Made by a program: the position numbers and the translations under genes
Assembly (NCBI GenBank): GCA_020853585.1
Contig: JADYYQ010000080.1
Location: 1-55,412, forward strand
Length of the DNA: 55,412 nucleotides
Reading direction: 5' to 3'
Origin: Ottowia sp.
GTDB lineage: Bacteria > Pseudomonadota > Gammaproteobacteria > Burkholderiales > Burkholderiaceae
Notes under the pieces: model-generated
Told to the model about the DNA's origin: nothing
The model's database searches: none
Seen by the model: the letters and a program-made list of their open reading frames with translations, nothing else
Part shown: piece by piece, positions 43,610-50,898 of the stretch
Numbering within the stretch: position 1 is the stretch's first letter
How the letters are laid out: each line of letters begins with the position of its first letter

Positions 43610-44821
43610 ATGAGCGAGCTTTTAGGTGTTTTTTTTGCGGTGATTATTGGCACACTGTTGATGTCAAAACTTTCTCAACATCAAGCGCAAACTCATGAAA
43701 CAAGTAAAGAGATTGCGGCTGCGCAGCAGCATAAAAAAATCAATGAAGCAGCGACCGCATACATTCAACAACATGCGAATCAATTGCAATCTATCACTAA
43801 CGCCACAACACCCGCCATTATTACGGTGTCAATGTTGCAGGCGGCTAATGTGCATTTACCGGCATCGTTTAATGCCGTTAATCCATTTGGTCAAACATGG
43901 CAGGTACAGGTATTACAGCCTACCGCGGGCAATCTGCAAGCGTTATCCATTGCAACAGGAGGCGCACCACTCAGCGATCTACAAGCCTCCCGTCTGGCAA
44001 AATTAGTTGGTTACGCTGGCGGCTTCGTACCACGCAATGACAGCGGTATCTATGCACAAGGCAGGGCCTATGGTGCATTTGCAAGCTGGAACATACCTAC
44101 TACTGGATATAACGGTATCACGGGAGGTCGTCCTGCAACGCTACTTACATTCAACAATGGACAGCTAGCCAGTAACTACCTGTATCGCAATGCCGTTCCT
44201 GGACAACCGCAACTCAATCGTATGAATACCGCGCTAGATATGGGCGCAAATAACATCAATAACGCTAACGTAATCAATGCCAATACGTTATCTGCGACAG
44301 CTAATGTCAATGCTGCCAATGCGCATATCAGTGGAGGTGTCGCAACAGGGACATTGACTGCGAGTGGCAGAGTATCAACAGGTGAATTCGTGCAAATTGA
44401 TGGTGTGGCCACGGAAAATACTGTGTGTTCCCCTAACGGTTTAGTTGGCAGAGACGGGATTGGTGCCATCCTTTCTTGCCAAAGTGGGCTATGGAAAAAA
44501 AGCAGCCAAGATGCCGTCGTTGCCACAGCCAATTGTGAATCGCTCACTTGCGATATTTATCTACCGTCTGCGGGTAAATGGCAAATCATGGGATTTGCCT
44601 ATGCCCATATGGCTTCCTGGGATGGTGGGCAATTTTATATAAACAACACGTTGATTGATGCACATAGAGCTTATGGTGATAGAGAAGGAACCGGCTATGG
44701 GCCAATGACTGGCACTTATTCATTTTCTGGTGGCCCGGGGAAGATTACTGCTGTAGCAAGATTTGGCAATAACTGGGGTGATGAAAAGATCAGCCTGATT
44801 GCGATCAGGTCATCGCATTAA
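43610..44821 (+). CDS. pilV: PilV, thin-pilus tip adhesin (minor pilin)
   Basis: Minor pilin/adhesin at the pilus tip, used in IncI plasmids to recognise recipients in liquid. An N-terminal hydrophobic helix (about 6-20, GVFFAVIIGTLLMSKL) is followed by a long shaft. 'NRMNTALDMGANNINNANVINANTL' (boxes MNTALDMGA and NNINNANVINA) is the shufflon-type signature. The globular C-terminal domain (about 280-403) contains cysteines and 'WQIMGFAYAHMASWDGG'. There is no alternative C-terminal segment, no 19-base shufflon repeat and no Rci recombinase in the window, so the tip appears fixed. It shares the MSE(I/L)LG start with PilS. Confidence 0.9.
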   Translation: MSELLGVFFAVIIGTLLMSKLSQHQAQTHETSKEIAAAQQHKKINEAATAYIQQHANQLQSITNATTPAIITVSMLQAANVHLPASFNAVNPFGQTWQVQVLQPTAGNLQALSIATGGAPLSDLQASRLAKLVGYAGGFVPRNDSGIYAQGRAYGAFASWNIPTTGYNGITGGRPATLLTFNNGQLASNYLYRNAVPGQPQLNRMNTALDMGANNINNANVINANTLSATANVNAANAHISGGVATGTLTASGRVSTGEFVQIDGVATENTVCSPNGLVGRDGIGAILSCQSGLWKKSSQDAVVATANCESLTCDIYLPSAGKWQIMGFAYAHMASWDGGQFYINNTLIDAHRAYGDREGTGYGPMTGTYSFSGGPGKITAVARFGNNWGDEKISLIAIRSSH

Positions 44822-44823
44822 TC

Positions 44824-45531
44824 ATGGATATTCCAGCTTGTATTGCCGAAGCCGCTGCTTCTTATCAAGTAGCGCAAACGGATATTGCTGCGATTATTGC
44901 GAATGGGCTGCCTGCTGGTACGGTAAAAGATAATCGCATTGGCCCAATGGCAATACCAACGCAGTGGTTACCCATATTTGAACGGATGGGTATCTCGCAG
45001 CAAGCGATCGTGCAGGATGCTTGTCAAAATATCATTGCGGGTACATGGGTCTTGGCTTACACCGCGAAATATAAAGACTTGCAAAAGCAATTCTATGCAT
45101 TTCCGCAAAAGATACGTGTGTCAAAAGCATTACAACAGCGCCGCCAGCAATGGGCTGCTACGATTGAAGATGTTGCCTTAAAAACAGGTACACCTGCTGC
45201 GCTTATCCATGCGGTTATCAGCGTGGAGAGTGGCTATAAGGCCGCTGCTGTATCAAGTGCCGGCGCGATTGGTATGATGCAATTAATGCCAAAAACAGCC
45301 GCTATGCTGGGTGTCAATCCTTGGATTGAAGCAGAAAACATTCTCGGTGGAGCTAAATACTTGGCGCAGTTAAATAAGCAGTTTTCAGGTAATTGGCATC
45401 TGACTTTAGCCGCGTATAACGCTGGCCCAGCGGCCGTGGCAAAGAATGGTTATCGCATTCCACCATTCTCTGAAACACAGGCTTATGTTCCGAAGGTTTT
45501 AGCGATGTATGCGGCTTTATTGGGAAAATAA
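44824..45531 (+). CDS. pilT: PilT-type lytic transglycosylase, tandem domains
   Basis: Peptidoglycan transglycosylase of the thin pilus (R64 PilT type). The C-terminal half (about 115-235) is a complete SLT domain, with catalytic glutamate in 'IHAVISVESGYKAAAVSSAGAIG', the box 'GMMQLMPKTA' and 'TLAAYNAGPAAV'. The N-terminal half (about 1-85) looks like a second, decayed SLT domain: 'CIAEAAASYQVAQTDIAAII' and 'NRIGPMAIPTQWLPIF' line up with the enzyme at 27235-27636. The catalytic Glu there is replaced (ANGL instead of TEGG). No signal peptide is seen. It is the last gene of the pil operon. Confidence 0.88.
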   Translation: MDIPACIAEAAASYQVAQTDIAAIIANGLPAGTVKDNRIGPMAIPTQWLPIFERMGISQQAIVQDACQNIIAGTWVLAYTAKYKDLQKQFYAFPQKIRVSKALQQRRQQWAATIEDVALKTGTPAALIHAVISVESGYKAAAVSSAGAIGMMQLMPKTAAMLGVNPWIEAENILGGAKYLAQLNKQFSGNWHLTLAAYNAGPAAVAKNGYRIPPFSETQAYVPKVLAMYAALLGK

Positions 45532-45605
45532 TGCGCCTTATCCGCGTGAAAAGTCCCCCCAACAAATACGCTGATAAGGTTTATAATGCTGGAAAGGGGA
45601 ACGCT

Positions 45606-45800
45606 ATGGGAAGCTTCATTGCACATGCTGCAGGACGCAAGGCCTTTATGGATATGGCTACTAAAGCCGTAGGCGATGCCGTCGCCCAAGCTGAGTCAGA
45701 AGGTTTGCCGCAAGCCTACGATGCCCCACGAAAAAACGCGCCAACGGCTCACAAGCCGACTCATAAACATACTAAAAAAAGCACCCCTCGCGCCGCATGA
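45606..45800 (+). CDS. small basic-tailed protein, candidate partner of zeta-like toxin
   Basis: A 64-residue protein. The ATG at 45606 follows GGAAAGGGG; the open frame runs back to 45531. Its first half is helical ('SFIAHAAGRKAFMDMATKAVG') and the second half a His/Lys/Pro-rich tail. It overlaps the zeta-like gene by four bases (ATGA), the arrangement of antitoxin-toxin pairs, so an antitoxin or chaperone role is inferred. A TATAAT at 45582-45587 could be a -10 box. I cannot match it to a named antitoxin family. Confidence 0.65.
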   Translation: MGSFIAHAAGRKAFMDMATKAVGDAVAQAESEGLPQAYDAPRKNAPTAHKPTHKHTKKSTPRAA

Positions 45801-46750
45801 CAGACCGCATTACAGAAGATGAGATAAAAGCACCTCACGTCATTATTGCAGCAGGACCCAACGGTTCCGGAAAATCCACCATCGTCAACAAGCATTTCCT
45901 TGAAAATCCCGCATCCGAATTTCAAGGCGAGTACATCAATGCTGACGAAATCGCCAAAACGCTAGAAAAACAAATTCCTGACTACATTGAACGCAATATC
46001 CATGCTGCGGGTATCGCCGAACAGCGTCGTATCGAGGCCATTCAAGCAGGAAAATCCTTTGCTTTTGAAACCGTCATGTCCACCCCTGAAAAAGTGGCTT
46101 TGATTACGCAAGCTCAAGCAAACGGCTATGAAGTTTCATTGATTTTTATCAGCACAGACGGCCCAGAAAAAAACATCCAGCGCGTGGCTAATCGTGTTGC
46201 GCTAGGTGGTCACGCTGTTCAAGCGGATGCAATTCGTAATCGCTATCACAGCGCCATGAATTTATTAGCCTGCGCGGTCGATCATGCAGACTATGCGTTA
46301 ATTATCGACAACTCATCTGACAAACCACGGGATGTTGCCAGTAAACAAGACCGGCAGCTGGTATTACACAACGAAGAATATGCACCACGGTGGGTCACTG
46401 AAAAACTCGTTCACCCTTATCAGGAACGACAATTTTCACGACAAATCTTGAATGCAGTTTTCTCTAACGCCGCGGATAACGACAGCGAACCCCTGCCATC
46501 CCTATGCGAAGCAGATGCTAGCAATGGCAAAATATACACCGGGGAAATCGCTGGCGTGACGAATTACCATGCATTGCAAAAAGTCGATGCGCGTGTGTAT
46601 ATGCTGCATGACCGCATGCTAATGGCGACAAAAAATATTCAGCCAGAAAAAAGCATCACGATAGAATATGCCTACGACAAAGGGAAAATACGTGAGACGG
46701 TAACGCCATTGCCGCACCTGACGAAAAAAAGCAGGTTATGCCGGATGTGA
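45797..46750 (+). CDS. zeta-toxin-like kinase with KfrB-like C-terminal domain
   Basis: Residues about 12-215 form a zeta-toxin/AAA-type kinase: Walker A GPNGSGKST at 20-28, 'GEYINADEIAKTLE', 'GKSFAFETVMSTPEK' and 'VSLIFISTDGPEKNIQRVANRV'. Zeta toxins phosphorylate UDP-N-acetylglucosamine; some relatives are not toxic. Residues about 240-305 (KIYTGEIAGVTNYHALQKVD...YMLHDRMLM...ITIEYAYDKGKIRE) resemble the KfrB domain found on plasmid proteins. The fusion suggests a plasmid-maintenance or transfer-linked role. It is followed by a convergent gene after 36 bases. Confidence 0.82.
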   Translation: MTDRITEDEIKAPHVIIAAGPNGSGKSTIVNKHFLENPASEFQGEYINADEIAKTLEKQIPDYIERNIHAAGIAEQRRIEAIQAGKSFAFETVMSTPEKVALITQAQANGYEVSLIFISTDGPEKNIQRVANRVALGGHAVQADAIRNRYHSAMNLLACAVDHADYALIIDNSSDKPRDVASKQDRQLVLHNEEYAPRWVTEKLVHPYQERQFSRQILNAVFSNAADNDSEPLPSLCEADASNGKIYTGEIAGVTNYHALQKVDARVYMLHDRMLMATKNIQPEKSITIEYAYDKGKIRETVTPLPHLTKKSRLCRM

Positions 46751-46786
46751 TGGGTGTTTGGTTGGTGTGAAAAATATATTGGGTTT

Positions 46787-47116
46787 TTAGGCAACAGCCT
46801 GTTTCATAACAGGCTTGCTTGAGCGGTTTGTAGAAACTTTACTTGGTAAACAACGCATTTCTATATGGAAGCCAGCGGTACTAGCCATATTAACGAGTGC
46901 ATCAAGAGCGAACAAACTGATCTTTCCGCGGATTAAGTCAGAGATACGAGGCTGTGTAACCCCAAATAGCTTCGCTGCCTGAGCTTGGCTAAATTTAGTG
47001 GCAGAAATGTGCTCTTTTATGGACATCATTAAGGTTGACCGGAGTCTCATATTTTCAGCATTCCCACGTGTATCTTCAATGGCATCCCATACAGTAGTAA
47101 ATTGTTTAGCGCTCAT
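46787..47116 (-). CDS. XRE/HigA-like DNA-binding protein (HTH_37 type)
   Basis: A 109-residue transcription regulator with a helix-turn-helix 'FSQAQAAKLFGVTQPRISDLIRGKISLFALDALVNMASTAG' (about residues 48-88). This is the pattern of the HTH_37 antitoxin-like family. The start at 47116 (MSAKQFTTVWDAIED) is the family-typical one, although the frame is open to 47332. A 28-base palindrome lies 26 bases upstream and is the likely self-operator. The RelE/HigB-type toxin that usually sits beside such genes is absent. Confidence 0.85.
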   Translation of the reverse strand: MSAKQFTTVWDAIEDTRGNAENMRLRSTLMMSIKEHISATKFSQAQAAKLFGVTQPRISDLIRGKISLFALDALVNMASTAGFHIEMRCLPSKVSTNRSSKPVMKQAVA

Positions 47117-47141
47117 ATTAGACTTTAAGTTACCTATAGCC

Positions 47142-47169
47142 CAAAATATACAAAATTTTGTATATTTTG
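47142..47169. promoter_or_regulatory. 28-base perfect palindrome, operator of the HTH gene
   Basis: CAAAATATACAAAA followed by its exact reverse complement TTTTGTATATTTTG, upstream of the minus-strand HTH gene and downstream of the PcfJ-like gene. Perfect symmetry with no loop is typical of an operator for a dimeric XRE repressor. It could also reduce read-through from the gene upstream. Confidence 0.7.
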
Positions 47170-47201
47170 TCAAACGGGATACGTTCATATAAAAAAGGGG
47201 G

Positions 47202-49025
47202 TTATGCAGTATGTAATAAGCGTTTGTTGTTTTTACTTTTAAGTACTTGCTGGTATAGCTCGATGAGCTTAAATCCAGCAGCCTTTGCAGCATCTGATAT
47301 AGCGCCGTTGTATTTGGACATATGTTGATCACGTAAGGTTTTCTTGCCTTTAATCATGAAACCTAGCGTTGATCGACTACCGTCAGGCTCCACAACCGAA
47401 AAGGCTCTATATTTTCCCAGATGGCACTCGTTGCTATATTCACCAATACAGTGGTGCATCTCATAGCCTTCGATGGCCATGTCACGAGAGGTGCGCAATG
47501 GAGTAAAAATGATCTCATCAATAATCGCCTGGGTAAGAAGAGAGTCCCACTCAAGTAGCTTTTGTCCAGCAAGCGCACGCTCCATATTTGCAATGGAGAC
47601 ACGTGCGTGCCAATCATCAGAACGTCTAACGAGTGATTGCCAGGTGGCTTGTTTATCGGGATAACCTTCATCAAAGCCTTCAGCATTAAGATAATCCATC
47701 ATCGTTGAAATATTGGACTGCATATCTGCTTTTAGCCACTGCTTCACTGCAACAAAACCTTTTGTTTCCCACAATTTCGAGCAGTTCATCAAAAATAATT
47801 TGTACAGCGATTGAATACGAGGCGAAATACCATAAATCGGAAAATTGTTGCGCTCAGATGAGCGTAACAAGTATTGATAGGCAATCACAGGGACACGCAT
47901 ATTAACGTTAGCCAATGCAATATTTGTGATAATGCTTGTGCTCTTACCGCAATTTGCCCACTCCTTCACCACAACAGGCGAAGCTTTTGATAACCAGCGA
48001 TAGCCCGTGCCATTGTCGAAACTAGCATAGCGTGAAGTTGAGTCTTTACTCCAAAATGGACTGCGATCAACAAGCGTTGTTTTTCTTGTTCCTTTTATCC
48101 AAAGTTTTTTTGCAAACAAATCCGGCCTATCCCACTGCTCAGGATTAATCCCTGGTAACAGAGGCAACAGATTACGACGTTCCTGAGCGACCTTGAGTAA
48201 ACCTAAACGATATTTAGCATAAGCGAGATACCTTAGAAATGGCACATTTCTATAGTCCATGACAAGCATGGCGGAAAACACTTCTTTTTCGATAATATGC
48301 TGGAAAATGGCCGCCCTCAGTGCGCGTGCGCCAGCTTCCATTGATGCTGATGTGAGAAGACCATCCTTCCAACGATACCGTACGGTTTCACGGTCTAACT
48401 CACCTTCCTTACCGAGATATCGCACCATCATACGATCAGCCATCTGCTGCGGTGTCATTTCTGGTTTGCATGGCAAGAGTGTCTTAGAGCCAGCGGTTTT
48501 ATCGATGGACATCAGGATTCGTTTATGGCGTGCAGATTTTTTAACGATATGTTGATAAAGCGGCAATACATGATAGCCCGCAGCAGCCAATGCTTTCCAA
48601 ATAGCTTGCTTCACAACAGAGCGCCACCAGTCAAGAGATTGCGTTCTTTTGATCGGCCAAATAGGTACTTCTGGCCAATGCTTTAATTCAGAAACTTCGC
48701 TCCATATTTCACGATCCATGAAAAATTCATAAGTCTTGATCCTGCCATCAGGAAAGCGCTCAACTCTCCATAGATTACATATGGTCAATTGTTTGACATC
48801 CTGATTTTCAACTACCTGGCAAATACGAAATATTTTGTGTTTGATAATAAAGTTTTTTGCGAGGCGATAAACATTGAGTAAATCGTCACGACCGCCAAAA
48901 GATTTGCGTCGCGCTTTTTTACCCGTTTTAGCAGCAACCACCATGCCATCCGCCACCACCCCAAAATCACAAGATGAGAAATGGTTGTGTACATTCGTCA
49001 CTGAACTACTCTCTTTTAGAGTCAT
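47202..49025 (-). CDS. PcfJ-like protein
   Basis: A 607-residue protein whose C-terminal part (about 505-590) has the PcfJ-type box 'EGYEMHHCIGEYSNECHLGKYRAFSV', then 'RSTLGFMIKG' and 'RDQHMSKYNGAISDA', with the conserved histidines and cysteine. PcfJ was named on the enterococcal plasmid pCF10 and related proteins are common on mobile elements; the biochemical function is not known to me. The first 500 residues are basic and helical without recognised domains. The start has AGGAAA upstream. It follows dotC by 46 bases, so it belongs to the dotD-dotC operon. Confidence 0.78.
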   Translation of the reverse strand: MTLKESSSVTNVHNHFSSCDFGVVADGMVVAAKTGKKARRKSFGGRDDLLNVYRLAKNFIIKHKIFRICQVVENQDVKQLTICNLWRVERFPDGRIKTYEFFMDREIWSEVSELKHWPEVPIWPIKRTQSLDWWRSVVKQAIWKALAAAGYHVLPLYQHIVKKSARHKRILMSIDKTAGSKTLLPCKPEMTPQQMADRMMVRYLGKEGELDRETVRYRWKDGLLTSASMEAGARALRAAIFQHIIEKEVFSAMLVMDYRNVPFLRYLAYAKYRLGLLKVAQERRNLLPLLPGINPEQWDRPDLFAKKLWIKGTRKTTLVDRSPFWSKDSTSRYASFDNGTGYRWLSKASPVVVKEWANCGKSTSIITNIALANVNMRVPVIAYQYLLRSSERNNFPIYGISPRIQSLYKLFLMNCSKLWETKGFVAVKQWLKADMQSNISTMMDYLNAEGFDEGYPDKQATWQSLVRRSDDWHARVSIANMERALAGQKLLEWDSLLTQAIIDEIIFTPLRTSRDMAIEGYEMHHCIGEYSNECHLGKYRAFSVVEPDGSRSTLGFMIKGKKTLRDQHMSKYNGAISDAAKAAGFKLIELYQQVLKSKNNKRLLHTA

Positions 49026-49071
49026 ATGGCTTTCCTATGGAAAATATAAATTCATGTGCAAGACAACAGAA

Positions 49072-50346
49072 TTATTTTTTCCGGTCGGAAACACGTATGT
49101 TGCGCGGCCCCTTCCAAACGTGAATATCAAGATCAGGTACAGATTGGAAAACTCTTTCAAGCACCTCAACAAACGTTCCATTCAGCGAGCTTGTCGAAGC
49201 TATTTGATAGGGATTGTCAGCATCCCAAATAGGTGGATTCCAACCTGCCGTATTCGCCCAATCTGTTAAATTTTCTTTTAGTGTTTTGTCTTTTGAAAGA
49301 ACCCATAAGCGGGGTAACTCAAAAAGCGCCTGTGTGCTGTTTTTATTTAAGCACCACCCATGTGTATCGAATAATGCGTGATTAGCCAATCCTGTGGCTA
49401 CGCCATCACAATGCACACTAGAAACAGAAAACGCACCTAAACCTAACACACGCCATCTTGCAGCGAAATTATCTAAAGGCGGATATGCCGGGTCTGGCAT
49501 CAATGCCTTAGAAATAGTCGGCCGCCATTTTTTAGCATCCGGCTCAAATACCGCTTTACTAATAAGACGACGGAATGTGTCGCCAAGAGTAAGTTGTTTC
49601 CCATCTCCAGTAACAGTTTGCTGCGTCTCAGCGGTCTTCGTTGCAGAAATCATGCCTTGTTGTAATAGCGTGGAGTAACGCATCATCCCCGTGTAATCAC
49701 GGGTTAGACGATTGAAATTAGCGGCAAGAATGGCATCCGCTTGATTGCGCCCTTCATTCCACCCTGATTTCACGGCATCTTGCCAAATAGTTTGCTCACT
49801 ACTGTTTTGTGGGCGAGCTTCAAGCGGGGGCAAATCAACAGCACCATTAACAGGCAATCCTACAAACAAATAATCCCGCCATGTCGGAGGAACGCTGACA
49901 AAGCGCTCTTCTTTTTCTATTTTGTAAACACGACTGGCCATCCGTATCTGATCAGCGGAGAAAGAGGAAATATCTTGTGCCTCAACAATGACTGGAGGAA
50001 TCGTTCCATTCTTATTAAGTAACGTAGAAAATTGGAAAATTTTATCCAGGCTATCTGAACGTATCTTTAAGGCGGCTATCAAACCGCGTGCGCGATCAAT
50101 CAAGCCACCACGAAACCCAATTGTTTTACCCGCATCGATCAACATTTGTATACGTAAATCAGCGACACCTGTGCTAGCTGTTGAGACAGGACGCATGAGC
50201 GCATCCAATGTAGTAGCGGATGTATCCGTGCTAGCTTGTAGAGACGTTAGAGTTTTTGAATCACCACCTTGATAAATTTCCGCATATGCACCAACACAAC
50301 TTAAAGCAGAACAAACGAGGGCAATGAATCTGGGGAAATATTTCAT
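49072..50346 (-). CDS. dotC: DotC (R64 TraI) outer-membrane core-complex protein
   Basis: Core-complex protein that helps DotH reach the outer membrane. A signal peptide spans about residues 1-22 (ending CVGAYAE); a cysteine is present, but the lipobox is not classical. Family boxes are 'GGLIDRARGLI', 'VPPTWRDYLFVGL', 'EQTIWQDAVKSGWNEGRNQAD' and 'ANFNRLTRDYTGMMRYSTLL'. At 424 residues it is longer than Legionella DotC because of a C-terminal extension of over 100 residues with 'FDTHGWCLNKNSTQALFELPRLW'. The third of three ATGs (50346) is best spaced from AGGGGA. Confidence 0.93.
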   Translation of the reverse strand: MKYFPRFIALVCSALSCVGAYAEIYQGGDSKTLTSLQASTDTSATTLDALMRPVSTASTGVADLRIQMLIDAGKTIGFRGGLIDRARGLIAALKIRSDSLDKIFQFSTLLNKNGTIPPVIVEAQDISSFSADQIRMASRVYKIEKEERFVSVPPTWRDYLFVGLPVNGAVDLPPLEARPQNSSEQTIWQDAVKSGWNEGRNQADAILAANFNRLTRDYTGMMRYSTLLQQGMISATKTAETQQTVTGDGKQLTLGDTFRRLISKAVFEPDAKKWRPTISKALMPDPAYPPLDNFAARWRVLGLGAFSVSSVHCDGVATGLANHALFDTHGWCLNKNSTQALFELPRLWVLSKDKTLKENLTDWANTAGWNPPIWDADNPYQIASTSSLNGTFVEVLERVFQSVPDLDIHVWKGPRNIRVSDRKK

Positions 50347-50361
50347 CATCATTCCCCTAAC

Positions 50362-50826
50362 TTACGATTGTGGTCGGTTATACTGAAGTACAAGCTTGTC
50401 GGTATCTTGCACAATCACCGCACGATAGCCAACTTGGGTACGCAGCATATTCAGTACACCTTCATAAGACCCATCTTTTACGTCGATATTGATAGGCAGG
50501 GGAACGCGTATTCCTGATGAGGAAAAAATAAGCCCACGATCATTGGCCAATTTTTCCAAAAGCTGCACAACGTCTCCGTGCCACTTGATCGCTATACGTT
50601 TCTGATTCCCTAAGATGGGGGAAGGTAATTTATCAATGACCTGGTTTAATGCGCCGGCTTGATACAAATCTGCCTGCGCAAGCTGTACTTTCTGAGATAC
50701 CTGGAGAATCTGTCGGTCTATTTCTGATTGAACCTCATCTGCTTGTTGTACAGGTTTTGTTGCACAGGCTGTAAGTAGTAAAGAACCAATCAGTAGAACA
50801 ATAGGTATAGAACGTATCTTAGTCAC
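50362..50826 (-). CDS. dotD: DotD (R64 TraH) outer-membrane lipoprotein
   Basis: Outer-membrane lipoprotein of the type IVB core. The signal has lipobox LTAC (cysteine about residue 21). A helical linker and a C-terminal secretin-N-domain-like fold follow: 'QKRIAIKWHGDVVQLLEKLAND' and 'VPLPINIDVKDGSYEGVLNML' fit. It has 154 residues and precedes dotC by 15 bases. Its own start is just downstream of the operator at 50840. Confidence 0.93.
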   Translation of the reverse strand: MTKIRSIPIVLLIGSLLLTACATKPVQQADEVQSEIDRQILQVSQKVQLAQADLYQAGALNQVIDKLPSPILGNQKRIAIKWHGDVVQLLEKLANDRGLIFSSSGIRVPLPINIDVKDGSYEGVLNMLRTQVGYRAVIVQDTDKLVLQYNRPQS

Positions 50827-50839
50827 GAAAATCCCCCAT

Positions 50840-50880
50840 CTAGTTATTTTGCGTAATATGCATTATACAGAAATAACTAG
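50840..50880. promoter_or_regulatory. palindromic operator of the dotD-dotC operon
   Basis: Left arm CTAGTTATTTTG (50840-50851), 16-base core CGTAATATGCATTATA (50852-50867), right arm CAGAAATAACTAG (50868-50880), inverted with a single extra base on the right. It lies 14 bases before dotD and 19 bases after the relaxase stop, so the operator starts a new transcript. It is a member of the transfer-operator family. Confidence 0.75.
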
Positions 50881-50898
50881 CTAAGGAACTACATCACC

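Noticed and set aside
43610-44821. shufflon with alternative PilV tips
   Set aside because: Only one C-terminal segment is present, no partial PilV copies follow in either orientation and no Rci recombinase is encoded.
46751-46786. terminator between convergent genes
   Set aside because: No stem-loop with a T run could be found in these 36 bases.
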